Below, one piece after another: positions 49,801-63,100 of a DNA stretch of 64,000 nucleotides (position 1 is the stretch's first letter; every line of letters starts with the position of its first letter). The notes below the pieces were generated by a model. That model made no database searches. It saw only the letters and a program-made list of their open reading frames with translations, and had not been told where the DNA came from. Source of the DNA: Balanoglossus misakiensis (taxonomy: Eukaryota > Hemichordata). The position numbers and the translations under genes were made by a program. Location: positions 1,922,001 to 1,986,000 of the forward strand of contig CM082577.2 in the NCBI GenBank assembly GCA_040954595.2, written 5' to 3'.

Positions 49801-52299
49801 GGACAGTTATTTCCCCTCTTCATTTCCATTGCACAATCTGCGACCGGAAATTTGTCATTTGGGAGAGAGAGAGATTCACTGTCACCGTCTTATAGATGGT
49901 GCACTCATACCGGTATATCTGCATTATTAGTTGAGGAAAGATGTATGAGGAAATTAAGGGCTAGCTAGCAGCAGAAAAAAGTCTGCTTTTGGTGTCATCA
50001 AGGTTGTATTTATGCTCTTTTAGTATGCACAAGGTTTGTGGTTTCTTTGCTAGGAAGATGGCACCATCAATGATCATAAACCTTTTGGACAGGATCGGGA
50101 AGTAACCTCGAAGTATGCACCAGTAAACTTGCATATAATGGCGTTTGAACTACTACTATGCCAATTCTTGAACTTGAAGCAAACAAGTTTTCACTGGAAA
50201 CCACTGATTAATTTCACATACTACTCTGAAACTTCTGTTAAAAGCGAAAAAGACAGAATTTGAGCGCTAGCCCCAGCCCGGTCTGCATGCATTTTCTGCA
50301 CTGCTTTGGTTGGTACGAGCCAATACTATCATGATCGCCAGCTGCCCTGGATGCATTATGTGCAGGTCTTTGTACGTCAAATCTGCCCACTTCAGCTTCC
50401 ATTTATTTTTAATAAAGATATTGCCATGCATTTAAGGCGATTATGCTGGCATGATAATGTATTAGTTCAGGGTCACCACATCGCTTGTGTATATCTCTGT
50501 TGATGGTGGCAGCTTGCAGGTCCGGCTGTCCCATATCTGCCAATGCAGCACATACAGTTGTTTCGATAAAGTGTCTCAAGCATCAAAATGTTATTCATGT
50601 TGGAGCTTGAGTGGCAAGTTGTCAAATGGTGCAAGATTGGAAAAAAGGTGCATAACCCTCAACATTAGTGATTGGTCGAGTTGCCTGTTTGCAGTTGGAC
50701 GGATTTCGCTATCCTGCCATCGGTGAAGTGTAAGAAAACCGCCATGGCAACAGCGAGGGGCTGATGGTGTTTCAATAGCAACAGATAGCGTATGTTTGCC
50801 AGTCTATTAACGATAATTGCCTGAGTGATGTTTTAGATTTTTAATAACAAAGCTTATCACTCTGCGACACTTCAGAGGTGACAGGCATAGGAGCTATTAA
50901 ACTGTCGCAAACGGTGTCAGATGGTGCCAAACTCCGAGTGTGATATGGATCGACTCGCAGCAATACAAATTTGAGGGGTTCAAAATGATTTAATTGATGA
51001 ATAGGAGAGAGGCACGTTGTGATTGCGGAAACATCAAGTCAGGCCTAAATTGCAATTACAGAAGTTTTTGTTGCATGTGGGAATTTCGTATCTCCGTAAC
51101 AGGACCGTTTAATTTCTACTCTAATCAGTCTGTGCAGTCAACCAACACCCAGCTGTCAATCATCAATCTGTGGAGGATTAAATCTGAATTTTTTTAATTG
51201 GTGCAGCAGTTGGGTGAATTAAATCCAGACTGTCTGCAATTAGAACTCTGTTTGCAGAGTAATCACCATCTGTGTTATACATTGTAGTTCTATTTGAGTA
51301 TTATTTCTAAATGGTGTTAATGAGACAACATTGATTGTAGACACATTCAACATTTAATAAAGTAAATACCGGTATAATGTAAATAGTTATGCACTGTACC
51401 AGTATGTCTACTGTGCAATGCGTGTGAACACATACCAGTTGCAAGTCAGGAAACCACATTACACTTTAGCTCATTGTATGTCTGGAAGAAAACGATTATC
51501 AGGAAATGTCTCAACTGCTGGTCGTCTTATTACAGTTTCAACGTGGGTTTGAGGAGCACAGTATCCATTTAATCACAACATAGCTTTGTTGCAAAGGGAG
51601 TGGCGATAGGGTAATGAGAAAATATTCCCCCACTCTGACTTAATTGTCAGTGTTTTCCGATCAGAGTATATTAGTGTCAGCACAGACTGCATGGACTTCT
51701 GAAGTCACGACAATTCCTTAAGATGTCAATCTGCAAATTAAAGATGACATTGCTGGAAAATAAGAACATTTCCGTTCTCAATTGCAACAATGCAGAGAGA
51801 TGCTGAGTGTGTAAAGAAGAACCTTTGATAGTAAAGTGCTTTTTATTGAGTTTTTTTCTGCGTCTGAAACTTTTTTCTTTGGTAAATGCAGTTCCAAACA
51901 TTTAGCTTGTGATTCTTTTTAAAAGTCGTATCGATATCCCCGGAAATCCAATGGATTTCCTCCCTTATCTACAGTGCTGGTGCTAATATGTGATTATGGC
52001 AAACTCGGACGAGAAACTGTCTTGTTTATTATCGCTTGGCATTTCAATTGTACTTTAACCCAATTGACCAGTCAGAGTCTGTGGCAATTGAACTGTATCT
52101 GCGTAAATTGCAAGTCTAGATTGAAAGGCAGCTGGAATGAGGGAAGGCTTGAATCTCCCGTGTGGGGCTCGACTGATTGATTATCGGCTGTTGTGTATCA
52201 CAGTAACCGTGGAAACACCGACAGTGCCAAGTGATGTTCGGTGTGTCGTGCGTGAAGATAACGGAGCTGTAACTCGGGGGAAATAAATGAGGCAGTAGC

Positions 52300-52326
52300 G
52301 GGGGGGGGGGGGGGGGGGGGGGGGGG
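52300..52326. repeat. G27 homopolymer
   Basis: Twenty-seven consecutive G, the longest homopolymer in the window. It should form stable quadruplexes and is a likely site of length error. Confidence 0.95.
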
Positions 52327-53639
52327 AAACACAAGAACTTACAAACTGATTTTTCCCGATTAATGACGCGAAATTTGAGAGGATTTCTCGTAATTGTTGG
52401 TGGTATGGGCTAATTGTCTGGCAGTGCAGGGTGACTGAGAACTATGCAGTGGGGGTTTTGTGTTCTTGTCATGCTGGAAAAATCCTCTGCCAGCAAAAAT
52501 TCACCCCGTGATTAATAGCAGACAATCACAGTCATTACTTCTATGTCTGCAGGGATTTTCTGCCTGAAGGTCACAGACCATATTTAGCAAATTGCGTAAT
52601 TTTTTTTAGCCATCACGCTGTGTCATTTCTGGGTGGCATCTGTGTGTGCATGCGCTCGGACATGTGCTTACAGTCGTCGTCAGAGATTTGCTGGGGTGGT
52701 GCTTGGACCAAATTTGATGAATTTGATCAAGGTATGTCGAAATGATCATTTGGCTAGACAGACTGATGTCTAATCAAGCTGATACACCAATGAGGGGCTT
52801 CTGCGACCTTTCTGGAGGTGCTCTGAACTGGCTTCCGTCGCAGACATGTCAGATACTTACTGTGCTGGGGTTCCCATTAGCCTTTCCAATATAACCAAGC
52901 AGATTGAACACCGGGATATATGTGATGCAATGATGGAACACCTCAGGTTGTTTCCGTGTTCACAAATTATACACATTCAAATACCTTTAGTTTTATCCAG
53001 GAAAAACAACTCTGACAGCCGTGAGACCGGATATTGTGTTTAACAACATCTACCCTTTAACATTTTGAAAATGTCGTCACGGTAATTTACTGCAAATTTA
53101 ATGCCTCCAAAATCATTATATACCTCTGGAAAGGAACTGGCGGTATTCATGACTAGTGACGTTATTGGCATGTTCTGGTAAAGAGCTCCCCCTCACCAGC
53201 ATCAGCTTCCCACATCTCTCTGTAGAGTAATATTTCAGTAATGAATGCTGATTATTCAAGTTGTGATGATCAACTTGGGACGTGGTCTGCGTATTGGAAA
53301 AAATTATATTGTAAATCCTTTCAAGCTGGTTTGTGTTTATTGCAGATGACACGTAGCCAGAATAGCTTTTATTTATGAATCCATTCCGGTGACTGATTTG
53401 CCGGGATTGTCTCCTCTAGGCCGGCAACTAATTCCGCTGGTCCTTGGCCTATGGATGAATATAACCATAATTTCAGGCAAACGGCCTTGTTTTGCATTTT
53501 TTGGTGTTTGGATGTTCACGTAATGAGATCCAACCCTTCATTTTATCAATAAGAATCCAATATACAATTTCGTGTATTTCTTGTTGATATTGTGAATATA
53601 AAGTTCTCTTATTACTGCCACCAAATACTCAAAACTCAT

Positions 53640-53792
53640 TTAAATGTCACTATATATAACTTTTATCTATTTTGGTCTGTTTATCGACCATAGTCTTCTG
53701 TTCAGCTCCATGCACCAGGAATAAATGCCTAGTATTTAACTTGTCAACATATTCTGTGTGTGCATAATCGGCATTGTTATTGTTCAAAAATT
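53640..53792 (+). mobile_element. TTAA-type MITE, truncated second copy
   Basis: The left end TTAAATGTCACTATATATAA matches the terminus of the 495-807 element. The internal stretch TGCATAATCGGCATTGTTAT at 53761-53780 matches GCGCATAATCGGTATTGTTA in that copy. Similarity ends near 53792 and I find no right terminus, so it is a 5' fragment. Confidence 0.55.
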
Positions 53793-54387
53793 GTAGTACG
53801 AGAATAGTGTCTAAAGAATGGCAGAAGAGGAAAGTGCCATCTCGCACGTCTCCATGCAAACAAGTGTGTTTTGCAGTCGTTCAGTGATGTTGCAAATAAA
53901 CGTCGTACACAGCGAATAAAGGAAGTTCCAAGGATATTTTCCCCGAATCTTACACTTGAAGTGTGATTTCCACTGATAATTCTCAGCCCTTGGGACAAAG
54001 AAGATTTTCAGGTTCTGCATGGGTGAATAAATTCAGTGTGTTACACACTGTGATTTACTGTCATGGGGATTTCTTCAGAGACCATCGCTGTTGAAACCTT
54101 CATTGAAGTATATCCCAGTTCCCTGTGGGTATGACAGTTAGATTCATTAGAAGTGAGAAAGTCAAGGTCACCATTAGATCCTCTTCATAGAGTATAACTT
54201 TAAACTGTACTGTACGCTCAACCGACAATCGATCAGGGATAAAGATGAATAATTTATATGTGTAAAAAATAGAAACATATTCACAGAAAAATTGCTTGAA
54301 TAGTCAAAACACATTCATAAAATAAAGTATGGATATAAAAAATTAACCTAGAAGCAGACATATTTTTGATTACATTAGTTAATTTGA

Positions 54388-54399
54388 CCCCCCCCCCCC
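54388..54399. repeat. C12 homopolymer
   Basis: Twelve consecutive C followed by TTCCC. Simple sequence only. Confidence 0.9.
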
Positions 54400-57293
54400 T
54401 TCCCTTTAATGATCAGAAATCACAAAAGATTTGTTGGGGGACAAGTTTTATGAACATCACCAGTAAATTTCTTTCAAAACCAAGTTATGTTGTTACATTT
54501 TTTAGCATGCCCTCCCGACACGGACCAAGTTCTTTTAAAATATGCACACATTCACACAAAAAAATGAAGTGCAGCTGACTTGATGCATACAAAAGCGTGC
54601 ATGGAGAATGAATGGTTGTTTACATTGCACCGATGAATGGGCTTTTGCAGATAGAGGGGAAGTTTTCTTTTGTCGAGTTCCTGTTTGATGGTTTGGATGA
54701 GAGTTTCTCTGAAGTGCAAGGTTCACAGCCCAGCTGCTGCTTCTGCGAAACATTTGGCATTGATTCAGATATCGGTCTTCCTCTCTTCCGATGCATTCTT
54801 CTCTTTTATCAGTCACCACCAAAGCTTCTCTTGTGCTTTCCTCCGTTATTTTCTGAGATCAGGATGCCGCATTCAAATGCTGTTTTATGGTGTTACAGCT
54901 CATTCAAGTTGTTTATTCTACTGAATTAAATAAAACGGTTAACAAATGTCACTGTTTGAGTTCTGGTTGAGAATGTTTTTCTGGTGGCAATGATGATAGT
55001 TGGATTTGTGAAATTTCAACAGAATGCAAAACAGGAAATAAGAAAGTGCATATTTTTTCAAAACGTACATGTATGATAATGATGCAGACAAAAATGAACC
55101 ACTGACACAGATTCCAGACAGGGTAACAATTTAATTTTGCTCTTAGAGTTTCAGTAATCGCCCTAGCACATATTTTGCACCAGCTTGGGATCAATAATAC
55201 ATCTGGCAATATTTTTCTAATTGCCTACTTGTTCTGCCAAGATAACTTATGAATTCAAGGTCACTTTTATAAGCTACTTGACTCTTATTCGTAAGTGGTA
55301 GCTGCCTGATTGGTTCATGCATGTCTACGGTGTTTAGGGTCAAATGATTATAGCCACATTTTTCTCTCTGTTCCATTCTGTTCATCAGTTGATCAGGTAG
55401 TTAATTCTGCATTGAAAAATTAAAATAACTTTAAATTATCCTGTTGTCAAAAAGATTCAGAAAATATTTGAGTCAGTGGTAAATATGGCACATCTCAGAG
55501 GCACCATCCATTCAGACATAATGCTATTTATATTTAATTATCGACTGACAAGTCTTTAATTAAATCATAAAAACTTTTCTACACAGACTTAATCAGTCTC
55601 TTTCCCCTCAAACATATTAACAGTAAATTTACTCATCAAGTTGAGTCAGTGAAAGAAAGATATATGGAATTCTGTGTAGATTACTGGGAAAGTTATAGTC
55701 TTGCTGACAGCACGTATGAAATATAATATTTACGGCCCTAAGATATTGATATTTGTGAAACGTGTCTCATCGTGTGCATGTGAAAGTGATGAATCTTCTT
55801 ATTTTTCTGATTGACACTTTTCGTCAAGTTTTGCATGTAAACAAACTTTTTCTGTCAGGAATTGAGATGATAGCAGAGTAAAGTAGGTGGCAGTACAGAG
55901 ATTCGATTGCTTCCCTCAAGGATCCCCAGATAAGTTCTGCGTTATCATAAAGTGTAATTGGGGTTTTGATCTGGAAGCGCCAAAACCACATCAGTGAGTG
56001 GATTTCAGTGCGTCACAGTTTTTTTGTCTGGATGGATTTCGTAAACACCTCCGGTGGAGTGAGTGACGAAGGTGGCAGGCACTGGCAACGCAATATCCTG
56101 TGACAGACTACAAACGTCAGAATTTGTGCCCAGTGCGTTTCACGGAGGCTAGAGCAAGTGAACCGTTAAATGGTGGCGGTGCGTGACAAAGACTGGTAAT
56201 TTTCATCTTAATGACGATAGATGGCTTTGCGCGAACCTTTGTGAATCTGTGTCATATTTCGGTGAGCATGAACGAACACACGCAAACACAAACAAAATGA
56301 CAGCGAGTATCAACAAACTTAGTGGAACAAATGCAGGTATACCTGAAAACTAGAGTGCAGCTAAATTCGCTTCTGAATTTTAATTGCCATAAGTGCTACA
56401 TGTTTGCTAGTTTTTGTTGAATCGCAAATCTCTTCTTCCAAACCCGACTGACTGACAATATTTTACGGCGTGATGAAACATCCATCTCTTGTTGTCAAGG
56501 AAGATTACGGCAAATCTGTGTTTCTTTGGAAGCGAATTCCTGAAAGTGTATTGTTCGAAGAAAATCGCATTTGGCGTTCTGAGGGGACCACTTCAAAGTG
56601 CGGAGGAGAGTAATCGCTGATTCATGGTTGGTTTGCTGTTAAAAAAAATTGCGCATAAGCCCATTAAAATAAACTCTCCTTCATCAAGGTGTCATGCTTC
56701 AATACAGGTAATGATCAACATCTGTTATCGAAACCATCCATCATCGGTTTTCGTCGAAATGACGTGATTATACGCCGCGTCGGGTGTGTTATTGGTGATT
56801 GCGATGAGAGGGTAAACAAGCATGGCATGGTCTCTCACACGTACATGCTTGTATTTTCATAACTTTGAAAAATATTCACAGTACACCTTGCGTCGTTTTG
56901 TCGTATTTGCCTGTAAGGCGTAAGAGGAAGTGATGTCATCAAGTGAATCTAATAGCTGCTACACTCAGTTTAGCGAAATATCTGGTATTTCATATTGCTA
57001 CATTTATCGTATAGCTGGAAGCCTTCGGGTGTTTTGTGTTTTTTGGGTGAACGAACGATTTAATAAGAAAAGATGAAAAACAAAACCTTTAATGTCGTTT
57101 CTTATCTCACTGATAGCATGTCATTGAGCTTTCATTGGACGTAATCGACACAAATAATCTCATAAATATGCGACGTGTTCTCTCATCAATTTTTTTAAAT
57201 AGCTTTGTTACTGAAAGAATTACCCGTATTGGAAGGAAATGTGATTCGTACGCTGACATATAAGCAGAACATTCGGCTGGTTTTGTATTTCAG

Positions 57294-57355
57294 CAGAGTT
57301 TCAGCCACACAGCACATTCAGCTCCGACTTCATTTCTGAGGTGCATGCTAAATCG
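57294..57355 (+). CDS. Fourth coding exon (part of residue 434 to residue 454)
   Basis: This short 62-nt exon has a T-rich acceptor (TTTTGTATTTCAG) and a consensus donor (TCG|GTGAGT). The G carried over from exon 42020-42309 plus CA gives Ala, and the frame reads AEFQPHSTFSSDFISEVHAK then Ser to the donor, with no stop and ending in phase 0. The total of the four exons is exactly 454 codons. Composition is like the preceding exon (Ser, Phe, polar). A second CAG at 57294-57296 makes a tandem acceptor that would drop this Ala. The identification rests on splice signals and phase, not homology. The next exon was not found with confidence, so the protein continues beyond what is shown. Confidence 0.6.
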
Positions 57356-59181
57356 GTGAGTACTCACAAAAAGTGGGAAGCTATGGATAGGACGCGCAAA
57401 AATTGCGGAAAAAAACAGAATCCGAGCAGAATTACAGTTAACCTTGTTGATTGATGTACGACAAATGGACGGACGTGTTGTCCTGCTTTCGTGTGAGAGA
57501 AATCAAATAAAGTAACAGTACATAATTTCTTCAGGAGTTTGGAAGTTGCCGGCGCACTGACAGATGTCGGTTCTCATGGTAACTCAGTGCTTGCCCGAGG
57601 CAGACGAATTCATCGGGTTAACCCATTACGGAGGGAATCAGTCACATTGTGTTGACTGTTATTATGTTATCATGTACCGTGCGTCAGTTTGGATTCTGAT
57701 GTCATGTTCTCTTCTGAGAAAAGTCTACTGAGAGTAGAGTATGCCCACCCCTCCTCCTCCCCCGGTGTAGGAAGTCCCAAAACTCCCACCAATCAAGTCT
57801 ATAGGTTTCTGTTTGTGGGAAAGAGCTAGGAAAGCAAAATGTTCCGCGAAATACACTCAGGGTCGAAGGATCATAAATGCCAGCCACGTGTTCGTGGAAA
57901 TAACGGATCACCCATGAGGTTTCTCACACAGATTGGGACACAAATTGAATTTTTGCCGTGGTTTTTAGTGTACACGACACTGTGCGTGTGTATGTGAGGC
58001 GGTTGTATAATGCTTGCCTTGCCGCAGCATTTTATCAGCGGCTAGCGGCACATACAGTGTGATTGATGGCGGCAGAGTAGTGTTTGGGAGGCGGTGCCCA
58101 CATCTCATGTATAACTTAATAAATTTAATACACTGTGGCTGCATGTAATAACCAAACATTACAGGTGGTGACAGTTTCCCGGCAAAGGAGATGCTTTGAG
58201 GTGCATGCTGTTTGCAGTCTCGCGCTCCGTGGTGTCACAAGCTCACTGGCAGAGCTCAACAACCTGAAAAGTTGCACCCAAGGCGTTTCTCTTGAACAGA
58301 GGCTGGTCTTTTCTCATGTGATATCATATACTGTTGGAACATTTTGTGCCAATGACTGCATAACACAGACGTTGATGGTGCGACGTTTGAGATCCAACAC
58401 TCATCAGGGGTACTCTGCTAATTCACGAAAACTTCTGGTGTGCAGTTTTGTTGTCGTTGTCATATTTGGACAAGGCAGTTACCACTTAGGTAAGCTACAT
58501 ACAATATTTGTTGATATTATGAAAAACAGAACCTGATTATGTTCTTGTTTCTTCATTCTTTGCATTCTGTTGGCTCCATCAGACATGTTGAAGGAGGGAA
58601 ATACAAGTTTTGCCATATGGCATCAAGTTTTTTTTTTACAATCTGTGCTTCTCAGCAATATTAAGAAATTTGACAGTACAATCTATTAGTTTAGTAATGA
58701 CAGAGTTTAATTGTTAAACAAAGCCCATAACGGCAATAAGGATATTGAGCAACTGTGATTCAAGGCCATTTAATGTAGATTAATTGGACATTCAATTAGG
58801 GCATTGTATAAGCCATTATTGTATCCCTGTGATTAAATTGCTACTATCCCCAGGTCATCCCTAAATCATTTTCCACACACCAGACACGGGGCATTATGAG
58901 CTTAAATTAGTTCCAGAAGATTAGTATTACCAGGGCAGTGCATACGGGTCAGGAAATTATCCAGTCTGGACGAGATCATCTGAAAAGTAATTAACAGTCG
59001 TAGTTGCATATTGCCGTGTTTGGTTCGTTTTGATCAGAATACGGCAGAGAGATCATTGGCGTTGTGCTGGATGTCGAGACGTAAAGTTGAGAAGCTGCCG
59101 TAAGCCTGAATCGGTGAAGTGTGACGTATCAGTCAGTAGCGAGATTTAGGGGAGATGATCGCGGTATCTTTGTAGACCGAT

Positions 59182-59194
59182 CCCCCCCCCCCCC
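59182..59194. repeat. C13 homopolymer
   Basis: Thirteen consecutive C, complementary to the G24 tract 307 bp downstream. Confidence 0.9.
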
Positions 59195-59500
59195 ACCCAG
59201 AGTGAATAACTGTGTTTGCAAAAAGGCAGCTATTCCCTCACACATTGCTCCATCTGTCAGTGATGTAGTGTTGGTGGTTTTTACCGTGCAGATCGACTCC
59301 CCTTCACTTGTCACTTGATCCACACTCATCAGATCATACGTGAAATCGACTGTCCACTGGATTGGTTCAATTTTAAGTCACCCCTGAAATTGAGTCTTTG
59401 CTCCAGCACCTCTTACGGTCAGCAATGGAGAAGGTTATTATAAATGAACTCATAATTTTCCAGTAGTTTGTTCTGTCTGTCAACCATGCAGCTACTGAGT

Positions 59501-59524
59501 GGGGGGGGGGGGGGGGGGGGGGGG
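59501..59524. repeat. G24 homopolymer
   Basis: Twenty-four consecutive G between C-rich tracts at 59182 and 60136. It could pair with either in single-stranded form or fold as a quadruplex. Confidence 0.95.
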
Positions 59525-60135
59525 ATAATACGAAAAACAAAAGTACAGAAACAAATAGCTGAAAAGATACAGCTAATGGAACTTTAAGGATGTGTATCTT
59601 AAAATTCAAGGTCATATCACATTCTATATAAACTTGCAGATGCTGATAACAGCAATGAACAGTCTGGAAGTTTTCAACTTATTTCCTAAAATTAATCTGT
59701 ATATGACTTTTGGATTCTTCCATATACGTACGTGGATGTAAATATCTGTGATTAATAGAAAAGCTCTGCTGAAAATGTGACATGTAGCATTTTTTTTATG
59801 CCAATCCAGCCAGGCAATATCTGTTTTCCTGGCAAAGTTACGTGCGATTACCATTTATCACTCCACGTTTGACATTTCTAGTTCCTGATCAGTTTGTTGT
59901 TGTGGAGTCGACTGCTTTAAATGTACACATGTGACATGCCGAAGCTAACATTTTATGAAATCCGTTGAATAAGAAATGCCAATGTTATATTAATAAGCCG
60001 TGGGTACGCAGTGGAATTGTGAAATGGTGAAAAGCAGAGCGTGGGGGAATCGTAATTTGGAGATTTTGTTTCCTCTTGTTTGTTCGCAATGCACGTACAC
60101 CAATCCACCACCTCACCCACGCATGTCGGTACCCT

Positions 60136-60153
60136 CCCCCCCCCCCCCCCCCC
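60136..60153. repeat. C18 homopolymer
   Basis: Eighteen consecutive C. The Pro-rich (plus) and Gly-rich (minus) reading frames that cross it are artefacts. Confidence 0.95.
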
Positions 60154-63100
60154 ACTACCACCAACGCCCAAATCAGGGACAATTTACACAGGAAGTCGTG
60201 CCTCTGTATGTCCTCAGGGGGTCCTGGGAGAGGAACCTCAAGAGAAAAAAACATCGCAATGACAAGCACGTCAGCTCGACTAATTCTCAAAGAAGTGGAG
60301 ACTAGTCACTCTACCCTGCCGTGGAAATAAGTAAATGGGTTCTATAATCACATTTGGAGACGCATAAATCGTAGCTGAAACGGCAAACTCTTTCGCGTTA
60401 CGGTCTGCACAGGAAAGACGATATTCGCGGCTACTTTACTGTTATGTGGTGGGATTTCCTCTCCCATGAACTCTTGGTCCGGTTTTAAAAAGACGACACG
60501 AAAGTAAATATCACCTCAAAGGGAGCCGCAAGACTTTCATTCAAGCGTGTTCGGCTGATTGGTTTTATTCAAAATTGATATTTTATCGTCACTTTTCATG
60601 TAAATTGGTAAAACACGATTGCAGTGAAGAGTTCAAAGCTCTTTGGCCCCTTATGAAAATGTCATTTTTGCTGGTTGCCTGATGGAACTTTGATGTATAT
60701 GGTACACTGTACGTAATATGACATCAAAACAAACAAGACCAGCAATTTAGCTCTTATATTGAGCGACAATGAAAAAAAAATGTAGAAGGAACAAAAAATC
60801 CAGAGAGAGTAAATAATACTGAATAGACTCGCATGAAACTAAACTATGCCCAGTGTACGGTACCAGTCTAGAACCCCTCGTCTTGCTTGAGGGCTAATGT
60901 CATCGATGAGGAAGTGCATTGTATATAGTGGTCGGTGTGCGTGTTAAATTATCGGCGACAGAGGGCCGTGTCAGGATAATCAGTGGAATGTGCATGGGTC
61001 GGTTCTCCTCTCTCATTGCGTAAGACCCCGCTAGACACTTGTGTTGCCATGGTAACTCTTGCCTCCAATGTCTGGATGCTGAAAAGAGAATCGGCGTGGG
61101 TTTGGGCAGCGTGTGGAGTGATATATTCAGAGTGGAGTTTAACTCGTTGGTAGGCGTCGGAATTTGCTTGACTGCAAAATTTTTGTTTCCGCGTTTCCTT
61201 GAATTGATTAGCGTGATTAGGCAGGAAATGCACCAGTGACGTCATCGTCAGATTCTTCAATCCGGCACTTTTGGCGATTCTTAATCAAAAACTGCAATAG
61301 TATTAATCTTTGGTCGTTAATGACGAAAGAAATGTCGGGGGCATTGGAGCAGATTTTCTCACAGAAACCGGATGTCTACAGCTGTGAAAATGTAATAAAA
61401 CTCCCATGTTTCAAGCTGCTGTTTCTTTGAAAATGGCCACTTAAGTGGTTTCCAATGCGAGTGTCGTTATTTATGCCACATAACATGTACCGGTACGTGT
61501 ATGTAGTTGACATCATTTATTTAAAACAACACAAATCTTCAGTCCTAAAATATTCATTTATTGGACTATTTCTGTAGAATAAGTACCAAATTGAAACTGA
61601 AGGAAAGTCTCTTATACTAGTATTTCAGAATATTTCGGAAAAGGTAAAAATGTTTCAGGTGTGTAGAATTTACCGTACCAGTACTCAGTTTTCTCTTGAC
61701 CATCTTTTGCTGCAATACAGTTTGATTGTTTTCTTTTTCCTGAATATTTGATCAGTGTCATCAATTTGCTTGGAGATAAAATAAATGATGTTGCTGCTTT
61801 ATAATGCATTTAATTTTTTTGCTCAATCAAATGTTTACATTTCGCATTGCGGTTGTCATTGACAGAAGTGGCTGTGTAGGAACAGGTGGCCCTTTTATGA
61901 GATTTGATATTACTCCCAGTAAGTTAATGTGCAGATCTGCTTTATGAGATGAATTGGGAAAATACCACAGCTCACAGCAACCGATAGCCAACCTCTGCTG
62001 TCTGATTTTAACCGGCATTATTAATATTCCCACAGTTTGTATTGGTAGCTTTTTTTTTCATTTAACATAAAATGTCTCTATCTGATGCCTTTTAAAGTGA
62101 CTTTCCATTAGCTTTTATGCATCAAAGTGGGATTCTACAAGAATTTCCAAAAAGACGGATTATGTGCAGTAGACAGTTTAAGTAAGAATCATTGTCCTCA
62201 AAGGGCATTTCTGCAGATGCACAGACTGAGAAATGGCCGACTTGTGACAGTCGATGGACTGGAGGAGGTTTGCATTGGAAGGTGTGCAAAAGGCCTAAGC
62301 TGTCATTAGTGAAGTGGAGTGTGTGCGAAACAGCGGTCGGTGTGTGCTTTTAAAGTATCACAAGCAATTTTTGATTCTCTGCTCTGATGTGTGCTGTGTC
62401 TCTGTCGGAGTGCTGATCTCGGAGTGAATGCTGAGAAAGAGACAGAAGGAATATCAATTCAGTCTGGAATTTTTCCTCTTCTCTGTCGATTCACTGATGA
62501 ATGGAAGCCTGTGCCGATAAGTGAGGCTAGTGATCTCCTCAACAATCAAATGATGAATTTCACTCTTGTAACTCTCATAGTAGTGTTTGCACCATTGTGG
62601 TACATCCTCCAACTCAGGATGATCATGTCTTCTTGTGGTTTGCCTGATCCTGTTTCTGTGTCTCGTACATAAATGTCATACCTTTCACATTTAGTGTTGA
62701 GAGTTCTGTCTGAGAGTAAAAAAAAACATCGCAACAGTGAGTGAGTTTGTTGGTGTGTTATTAATTCAGCTCTTAAACTCTAAACACTGCCCTTCTTTGA
62801 GTCGACCGATCGTCGTCTACATGTACCATGTAAGAATTAACAGAATTCAAGTTTTGCCATGATATTCAATCATGACAATAGTCTCTCAGTGTGTTGATCA
62901 GAACTTTTAAATATTCAGTGAAACGCCTGGCTACTTCCACTGTTTCTTTCCGTTGCATCTGGTAACCTTTGATAATTTCCCCCCCACCCTCCCCCCAAGC
63001 CCCAGCAATCTGAGAAACCGGGATTTAGATACACACCAACAAAGTTTTCTGGGAAGGAGATATAGTTTATGATGGTTACATTTTGATCGAAGCGGAAACA

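Larger units (their letters stand above)
42310..57293 (+). other. Intron 3 (about 15.0 kb), overview
   Basis: It holds the GAAT/GATG array (42553-42613), a CTCF-like word (43057), a G14 tract (43558), the third dispersed-repeat copy (43786), an imperfect 140-bp tandem repeat (45995-46325), twin hairpins (46802-46838), G27 (52300), a truncated TTAA element (53640) and a C12 run (54388). The stretches 44000-45900, 46850-52250 and 54420-57280 show only AT-rich sequence and chance reading frames. The 3' end is a good acceptor (GGTTTTGTATTTCAG). Confidence 0.6.

Noticed and set aside
60000-60305. Pro-rich and Gly-rich reading frames
   Set aside because: They are created by the C18 homopolymer, whose codons cannot be stops.
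62127-62672. Two plus-strand frames (60 and 93 codons) that look faintly protein-like
   Set aside because: No good splice sites in a compatible phase (the GAG|GTTTGC donor is weak) and no recognisable domain.
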